Shown here in pieces: positions 58,369 to 62,936 of a stretch of 62,936 bases of DNA (positions are counted from its first letter, which is position 1; the number at the start of each line of letters is the position of its first letter). The stretch spans positions 1 to 62,936 of the forward strand of contig NZ_LUUB01000055.1 in NCBI RefSeq assembly GCF_001641635.1, in the 5' to 3' direction. A program made the position numbers and the translations under genes. This stretch comes from Bradyrhizobium centrolobii (lineage in GTDB: Bacteria; Pseudomonadota; Alphaproteobacteria; Rhizobiales; Xanthobacteraceae). Below the pieces are notes generated by a model. That model did no database searches. It was not told the origin of the DNA and saw nothing but the letters and a program-made list of their open reading frames with translations.

Positions 58369-58527
58369 GTCATTCCGGGATGGCCCACTAAACTCGGGTT
58401 TACCCGAGTTTAGCATCCTTATTGCCCAAGTCGGCAACAGCCGACTTGGGTGGGCCAGCCCCGGAATCCATACTCCCGATTGGTGGTTATGGATTCCGGG
58501 CTCGCGCTTCGCGCGCCCCGGAATGAC
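58369..58527. repeat. Composite palindromic repeat with two extra hairpins
   Basis: The outer arms GTCATTCCGGG and CCCCGGAATGAC are those of 42917-43021. Inside are TAAACTCGGG/CCCGAGTTTA (58389-58412) and CCCAAGTCGGC/GCCGACTTGGG (58425-58450). It occupies the gap between the two acyl-CoA dehydrogenase genes. Confidence 0.85.
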
Positions 58528-58545
58528 GTACTGTGAGAGCGTGCT

Positions 58546-59760
58546 CTAGGCCCCCGGCAGATCGAGGATGCGCTTGGCGACGATGCCGAGCATCACCTCG
58601 CTGGTGCCGCCCTCGATCGAATTGGCCTTGGTGCGCAGCCAGGCGCGCGGACGGGCGCCCTGCTTGGAGCGCTCGCTCTCCCATTCCAGCGCATCGACGC
58701 CGCCGGCCGACATCAGGATCTCGTAGCGGCGCTTGTTGAGCTCGGTGCCGTAATATTTCATCGCGGACGAGAACGCCGGATGCGCCTGCCCCGCCTTGGC
58801 GAGGTCAACCGCACGCTCGGCGCAGGCCGCAAGCGCAGCTTCATCGACTTCGAAGGTGGAGATCTGGCTGCGCAGCATCGCATCGTCGAGGCGCCCCTGA
58901 GCGTCCGTGCCGATCGAATCCGCGGCGATCTGCCCGAGCGGACGGCCGACGCCGCGCTCGCCCATGCCCGAGATCATCGCGCGCTCGTGCTGCAGCAGAT
59001 ATTTTGCGACGTCCCAGCCGCGGTTGACGGTGCCGACGACATGCGACTTCGGCACGCGGACATTGTCGAAGAAGGTTTCGCAGAACGGCGAGTAGCCGGA
59101 GATCAAGAGGATCGGCTTGGTCGACACGCCCTTCGAGGTCATGTCGAACAGGATGAAGCTGATGCCGTCGTGCTTCTTCGCCGCCGGATCGGTGCGGACC
59201 AGGCAGAAGATCCAGTCGGCGTAGTTCGCATAGGACGTCCAGATCTTCTGGCCATTGATGATGAAATCATCACCATCGCTGTCCGCGCGGGTCTGGAGCG
59301 AAGCAAGATCGGAGCCGGCATTGGGCTCGGAATAGCCTTGGCACCAGCGGATCAGGCCCGCCGCGATCTTCGGCAGGTGCTCCTGCTTCTGCGCTTCATT
59401 GCCGTATTTCAGCAGCGCCGGCCCGAGCATCCAGATGCCGAAGCTCGACAGCGGCGGGCGTGCGCCCATCTTCGCCATTTCGGCACGCAGCACCTTGTGC
59501 TCGGCCGCGCTCAGGCCGCCGCCGCCATATTCCTTCGGCCAGTCCGGCACGGTCCAGCCCTTGTCGCGCATGCGCTCGAACCAGACGCGCTGCGGCTCGG
59601 AGGCGAATTTCGCGTTGCGCCCGCCCCAGAACACGTCGGTATCTGAGGCGACGGGCTTGCGCATTTCCGGCGGACAGTTGGCCTCCAGCCAGGCGCGGGT
59701 TTCGCTGCGGAATGTTTCGAGATCGTCCGTCTCGGAATCGTTCGTCTTGGCTTCAGTCAT
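58546..59760 (-). CDS. Acyl-CoA dehydrogenase, PimC-like large subunit
   Basis: The product has 404 residues. The motifs are those of large PimC-type subunits: WCQGYSEPNAGSDLASLQTR (FAD/substrate region), NGQKIWTSYANYADWIFCLV and KANSIEGGTSEVMLGIVAKR at the C-terminus. An N-terminal acidic leader (TEAKTNDSETDDLETF) precedes the helical domain. It is the first gene of a two-gene unit with the PimD-like subunit. It probably oxidises medium-chain dicarboxylyl- or alkanoyl-CoA. Confidence 0.87.
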   Translation of the reverse strand: MTEAKTNDSETDDLETFRSETRAWLEANCPPEMRKPVASDTDVFWGGRNAKFASEPQRVWFERMRDKGWTVPDWPKEYGGGGLSAAEHKVLRAEMAKMGARPPLSSFGIWMLGPALLKYGNEAQKQEHLPKIAAGLIRWCQGYSEPNAGSDLASLQTRADSDGDDFIINGQKIWTSYANYADWIFCLVRTDPAAKKHDGISFILFDMTSKGVSTKPILLISGYSPFCETFFDNVRVPKSHVVGTVNRGWDVAKYLLQHERAMISGMGERGVGRPLGQIAADSIGTDAQGRLDDAMLRSQISTFEVDEAALAACAERAVDLAKAGQAHPAFSSAMKYYGTELNKRRYEILMSAGGVDALEWESERSKQGARPRAWLRTKANSIEGGTSEVMLGIVAKRILDLPGA

Positions 59761-59918
59761 GGGTCGTTTCCATCAATCAAAATCGACTTGTTGCTGGAGA
59801 CTCTGGGCCATTGCATCGCGGAATTCAACCTATTCCGCATCGCGCGGCTACTCACGCGAGGCGGCATTCGGCTATAGTCGCTGCTACGGCGAGGCTTGAA
59901 AATAAAGAGGAAACAAGG

Positions 59919-60464
59919 ATGCGCCTGAAACTACTTTCGCCTGGCGAAATGAGCGACAACCAGCGGCAGACCTATGAGGAGTCGATTGCCGGAAAACGCG
60001 GCAAGCCACCGGCACCGATGATGGCCTGGCTCAGCAGCCCCGACATGGCCCGCCATGCCACGCGGCTCGGCGAGGTCCTGCGCTTCGACACGGTATTCCC
60101 CGCAAAGCTCTCGGAGATCGCGATCATGGTGACGGCGCGGCACTGGACCGCGCATTACGAATGGTATGCGCACAAGCGCCTCGCCCTGCAAGGCGGCATG
60201 AAGGTGGAGATCATCGACGCCATTCGCGATCGCCGCACGCCCGAGTTCGACGATCCCAAGGGCAAGATGATCTACGACGTGGCGAAGTCGCTGCATGAAG
60301 GCCATGGCGTCGAGAAGGGCCTCTACGACGACGCGGTTAAGCTGCTCGGCGAACGCGGGCTCGTCGAGGTGATCGGACTGTGCGGCTACTACACGCTGGT
60401 GTCGATGACGCTGAACACGTTCGAGTTCGGTCTGCCCGAGGGTGAGGTCTCGGAGCTTAGCTAG
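59919..60464 (+). CDS. Carboxymuconolactone-decarboxylase-like (AhpD-fold) protein
   Basis: The product has 181 residues from the ATG at 59919 after ACAAGG. The core SEIAIMVTARHWTAHYEWYA, HKRLALQGGMKVEIIDAI and VIGLCGYYTLVSMTLNTFEF is a CMD/AhpD helical fold. The C-x-x-C redox motif of AhpD is absent; a conserved His is in AHYEWYAHKR. True PcaC is shorter, so a lactone decarboxylase role is not established. It is divergent from the PimC-like gene across 158 bp and could be co-regulated with it. Confidence 0.8.
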   Translation: MRLKLLSPGEMSDNQRQTYEESIAGKRGKPPAPMMAWLSSPDMARHATRLGEVLRFDTVFPAKLSEIAIMVTARHWTAHYEWYAHKRLALQGGMKVEIIDAIRDRRTPEFDDPKGKMIYDVAKSLHEGHGVEKGLYDDAVKLLGERGLVEVIGLCGYYTLVSMTLNTFEFGLPEGEVSELS

Positions 60465-60800
60465 TGCGCGATGAGATTGAGTACGATCGTTTGCCCATGT
60501 TCACCTCTCCCCAGCGGGGAGAGGTCGGATTGCAGCTGGCGATGCGAAGCATCGTCCAGTGCAATCCGGGTGAGGGGCCGCAGCGCTCAATGGATGCCTT
60601 AACTCCTCACCCGGATCGCATCTTTCAATGCGATCCGACCTCTCCCTACGGGAGAGGTGAACCGCGCCCTCGGCTCACATCGATACAACCAAAACTCATC
60701 CCCGCTTTAGTTGCCGATCCGGAAACGCTGGGTTTCGAGATAGGCTGGTAGCACTGTCCCGAAGCCCGCCTTATGTGGAGTTCGTCAACGGAGCAACCAC
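60465..60800. other. Geneless stretch with a palindromic repeat
   Basis: 336 bp between the CMD-like and VOC genes. About half is the repeat at 60501-60660; the rest shows no structure or gene. Confidence 0.5.
60501..60660. repeat. Mosaic palindromic repeat (TCACCTCTCCCC...GAGAGGTGA)
   Basis: The outer arms are TCACCTCTCCC and GGGAGAGGTGA; the inner arms are GGATTGCA/TGCAATCC and GGATCGCA/TGCGATCC. CCGGGTGAGG and CCTCACCCGG also pair. It resembles the CTCCCCTTGTGGGAGA family in plan but uses different words. Confidence 0.8.
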
Positions 60801-61295
60801 ATGTCGCAAAGCCCAGCCGTCAATCCCGGCACCCGGATCGGCCACGTTCACCTCAAGGTCGCCGATCTCGATCGCGCGCTCGGCTTCTATTGCGGCGTAC
60901 TCGGCTTCGAGTTGATGCAGCGCATGGGCTCCGGTGCCGCCTTCATCTCGGCCGGCGGCTATCATCACCACATCGGGCTCAACACCTGGGAAAGCAAGGG
61001 CGGCTCGCCGCCGCCACCGGGCACGACCGGGCTTTATCACACGGCGATCCTCTATCCGACCCGGCCTGCGCTCGCCGATGCTCTGCATCGCGTGCTCTCG
61101 GCCGGCATCGCGCTCGATGGCGCGAGCGACCACGGCGTCAGCGAGGCGCTTTACTTGCGCGATCCCGACGAGAACGGCGTCGAGCTGTATTGGGACAAGC
61201 CCAGGGAGCAATGGCCATTTGGGCCGGACGGCAAGCTTGCAATGGTCACGAAGCGGCTGGATCTCGAGGAGCTGCTAAGGCAGCGAGAGGTGTGA
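60801..61295 (+). CDS. VOC-family protein (CatE/glyoxalase-like)
   Basis: The product has 164 residues. One vicinal-oxygen-chelate module is clear: IGHVHLKVADLDRALGFYCG (metal His), GYHHHIGLNTWESKGG (His), LYHTAILYPTRPALADALHR and LRDPDENGVELYWDKP (Glu). The order resembles the CatE N-terminal half of catechol 2,3-dioxygenase-like proteins of Bacillus type, but a single module is too short for a standard extradiol dioxygenase. It may be a lyase or a lactone/dioxygenase-like enzyme. Substrate unknown. Confidence 0.8.
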   Translation: MSQSPAVNPGTRIGHVHLKVADLDRALGFYCGVLGFELMQRMGSGAAFISAGGYHHHIGLNTWESKGGSPPPPGTTGLYHTAILYPTRPALADALHRVLSAGIALDGASDHGVSEALYLRDPDENGVELYWDKPREQWPFGPDGKLAMVTKRLDLEELLRQREV

Positions 61296-61298
61296 TCC

Positions 61299-61415
61299 CG
61301 TAGGGTGGGTTAGCCCTGCGGCTGCGCGAAGCGCAGTCCGCTAGGCGTAACCCACCTCTTTTCTTTCCGGTTGTGAGAGACGTGGTGGGTTACGCTTCCG
61401 CTAACCCACCCTACG
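61299..61415. repeat. Palindromic repeat, GTAGGGTGG/AACCCACCCTAC family, hit by the IS
   Basis: It begins CGTAGGGTGGGTTAGC and ends GCTAACCCACCCTACG, a perfect inverted pair, with internal GTAACCCACCTC and GTGGTGGGTTACGC. The last five bases (CTACG) are the left copy of the target duplication of the insertion sequence. Confidence 0.85.
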
Positions 61416-62931
61416 AGGCTGTGAATCTTTCATTTCGGCTGGGCGGATGTAGCGGAGATCAAGGCCGTCGTGATTCTCTGTGTGCCTTGATTCGGCGGAG
61501 GGGATGATGGCTGACGAAGAGCTATTTGGAGAGCTGCCGGAACAGGCGAAGCCGCGAGCAGGTGCAGAGCCGGTTGGAGCGCCGCGGCTGCGCGAGCCGA
61601 TGCGTGACCAGATCGAACTGCGTGCCGTGGATATCGAGAGCCTGATCGGGCAAGAGCATCCGGCGCGCGTGATCTGGGCCTATGTTGAGGGGCTGGACCT
61701 GAGCGAGCTTGAGGATCGGGTCAAGGCGCGGGAGAATACGCCCGGTCATCCGCCGCCATCGCCACGACTGCTGCTGGCGCTTTGGCTTTACGCCACGAGC
61801 GATGGCGTGGGCAGCGCGCGTGCGCTGGACCGCCTCTGCGAGAGCCATGACGTCTATCGCTGGCTATGTGGCGGAGTGTCGATGAACTATCACACGCTGT
61901 CGGACTTCCGGGTCGGCTGTGCCGACCTGCTCGACCGCCTGCTGAGCGAGCATCTGGCGGCGCTGAGCAAGGCGGGGCTGGTCGATCTGGAGAAGTTGAC
62001 CCAGGACGGGGTGCGGATACGGGCCAATGCGGGGACCGGATCGTTCCGGCGGGAGGCGACGCTGGATCGGCAGATGGCGCAGGCCCAGGCTGTGGTGGAG
62101 GAGCTCAAGCGCGAGGTCGATGCGGATCCGGAAGCCAGCAATCGGCGCATTCGGGCCGCGAGGGAGCGCGCGGCGCGCGAACGCAGCGAGCGGGTGCAGG
62201 CGGCGCAAGCGGCGCTGGCCGAGATCAAGCGCAAGCGAAAGCAGCTCGACGAGAAGGGCGGCAATGGCAAAAAGCCGAAGGAGGCGCGGGCCTCCACCAC
62301 CGACCCGCAGGCGCGGGTGATGAAGATGGCGGATGCCGGCTTTCGTCCAGCCTACAACGTGCAGGTGGCCAGCGCGGCGGGCGAGCTGATCGTGGTCACG
62401 GTCGACGTCGACAACAATGGATCGGATCGCGGCCTGATGCGGCCGATGCTGGAACGAACGCGATCACTGCTGGGCCGCTTTCCCCGCCGCCACCTCGTCG
62501 ATGGCGGTTTCTGCAGCGCCGAGGATATCGAGTGGGCGCATAGCGAAGGCATCGACATCTACTGTCCACCAACGCAGTCCAGGAGCGGTGTCGATCCTTA
62601 TTTGCCCCGGCATGGCGACGGTCCGGGCGTGTTGGCCTGGCGTGCTCGCATGGCCAGCGAAGACGGCAAAGCTCAGTACCGAGCCCGTACGATCTGCGAA
62701 TGCATACATGCCCGCTGGCGCAACTGGGACCTGCGGCAATTGACCGTCCGCGGTATCGAAAAGGTCCGCGCCGTCGTCCTCTGGTACGCGCTCACCAACA
62801 ACATCCTGCAGGGCCACCATCTCGCCAAACCATAGTGGCACCCACAGTCCGCCTCGTCACAGCCCTCGGATCAACTCAACTCGCCATTTCCCTGCCGGCC
62901 AATCTCCGCAGATCCAATAGCTTCACAGGCT
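61416..62931 (+). mobile_element. IS1182-family insertion sequence with terminal repeats and 5-bp duplication
   Basis: The element is 1516 bp long. The left end AGGCTGTGAATCT and the right end (reverse complement AGCCTGTGAAGCT) are imperfect inverted repeats with two mismatches. CTACG flanks it on both sides (61411-61415 and 62932-62936, the last bases of the window). It carries one transposase gene and appears intact and possibly active. Confidence 0.8.
61504..62835 (+). CDS. IS1182-family DDE transposase
   Basis: The product has 443 residues from the ATG at 61504 after GGAGGG. The N-terminal part (ARVIWAYVEGLDLSELEDRV, LLLALWLYATSDGVGSARAL, CGGVSMNYHTLSDFR) is the IS1182/IS5-like DNA-binding region. 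A charged helical insertion (VQAAQAALAEIKRKRKQLDE) is typical of IS1182. The catalytic core includes DGVRIRANAG, DVDNNGSDRGLM followed by LVDGGFCSAEDIEWA (Asp), and a C-terminal Glu in ARTICECIHARWRNWDLRQL. The frame is complete. Confidence 0.9.
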   Translation: MMADEELFGELPEQAKPRAGAEPVGAPRLREPMRDQIELRAVDIESLIGQEHPARVIWAYVEGLDLSELEDRVKARENTPGHPPPSPRLLLALWLYATSDGVGSARALDRLCESHDVYRWLCGGVSMNYHTLSDFRVGCADLLDRLLSEHLAALSKAGLVDLEKLTQDGVRIRANAGTGSFRREATLDRQMAQAQAVVEELKREVDADPEASNRRIRAARERAARERSERVQAAQAALAEIKRKRKQLDEKGGNGKKPKEARASTTDPQARVMKMADAGFRPAYNVQVASAAGELIVVTVDVDNNGSDRGLMRPMLERTRSLLGRFPRRHLVDGGFCSAEDIEWAHSEGIDIYCPPTQSRSGVDPYLPRHGDGPGVLAWRARMASEDGKAQYRARTICECIHARWRNWDLRQLTVRGIEKVRAVVLWYALTNNILQGHHLAKP

Positions 62932-62936
62932 CTACG

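Noticed and set aside
60801..61295. Calling the VOC protein a catechol 2,3-dioxygenase
   Set aside because: Only one VOC module is present; extradiol dioxygenases of that type need two.

Overview
The window looks like chromosomal DNA of a Bradyrhizobium-type alphaproteobacterium (Nitrobacteraceae). The evidence is uniformly GC-rich coding with strong third-position G/C, a BjaI/BraI-like LuxI-LuxR pair, a CYP199A P450 with its palustrisredoxin-type ferredoxin, a FixK2-like box, many ABC transporters of small organic compounds, and several families of mosaic palindromic intergenic repeats. I see no rRNA, tRNA, CRISPR array or phage genes. One complete insertion sequence closes the right end.

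Layout. 0.1-2 kb: truncated haemoglobin, transglutaminase-like protein, PRC-barrel protein. 2-5.9 kb: an IclR regulator divergent from a Rieske oxygenase and a glutamine-synthetase-like ligase. 6.4-9.8 kb: a branched-chain/aromatic-acid type ABC transporter (livFGMH order on the minus strand) without its own binding protein. 10.2-12.2 kb: a LuxR/LuxI quorum-sensing pair with a lux-box-like palindrome and two small flanking genes. 12.6-22.1 kb: a LysR regulator and a long operon of NAD-type shikimate/quinate dehydrogenase, a complete five-gene ABC transporter, a Gfo/Idh/MocA oxidoreductase and a QuiC-type 3-dehydroshikimate dehydratase fused to an HPPD-like domain. This reads as import of hydroaromatic acids and conversion to protocatechuate. 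22.3-28.6 kb: two orphan binding proteins, a type II NADH dehydrogenase, and the ferredoxin/CYP199A pair divergent from a MarR regulator. 29.2-31.8 kb: feruloyl-CoA synthase divergent from a second MarR regulator.

32-42.7 kb is a nitrogen-scavenging block. An AtzF-type allophanate hydrolase lies on the plus strand, facing a minus-strand run of peptide-type ABC transporter genes followed by atzG-atzE-atzH-gntR. No cyanuric acid hydrolase (AtzD) is present, so the natural substrate is unknown. I consider this the best candidate for an undescribed pathway. 43-45.6 kb: a phosphotransferase-fold protein and an orphan UgpB-like binding protein. 45.8-52.3 kb: a TRAP-type binding protein with no TRAP permease, followed by two histidine kinases, an OmpR-type regulator and an ECF-like sigma factor, probably a ligand-sensing cascade. 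52.7-57 kb: CcdA plus thioredoxin, a duplicated membrane protein, an L,D-transpeptidase and an orphan AapJ-like protein. 57.2-61.3 kb: a PimC/PimD-like acyl-CoA dehydrogenase pair, a carboxymuconolactone-decarboxylase-like protein and a VOC protein. 61.4-62.9 kb: an IS1182-family element flanked by a 5-bp duplication and inserted at the end of a palindromic repeat.

A common theme is the use of plant-derived aromatic and hydroaromatic acids (shikimate/quinate, 4-methoxybenzoate, hydroxycinnamates) and nitrogenous compounds. Functions are assigned by reading motifs and family resemblance; no database search was possible.
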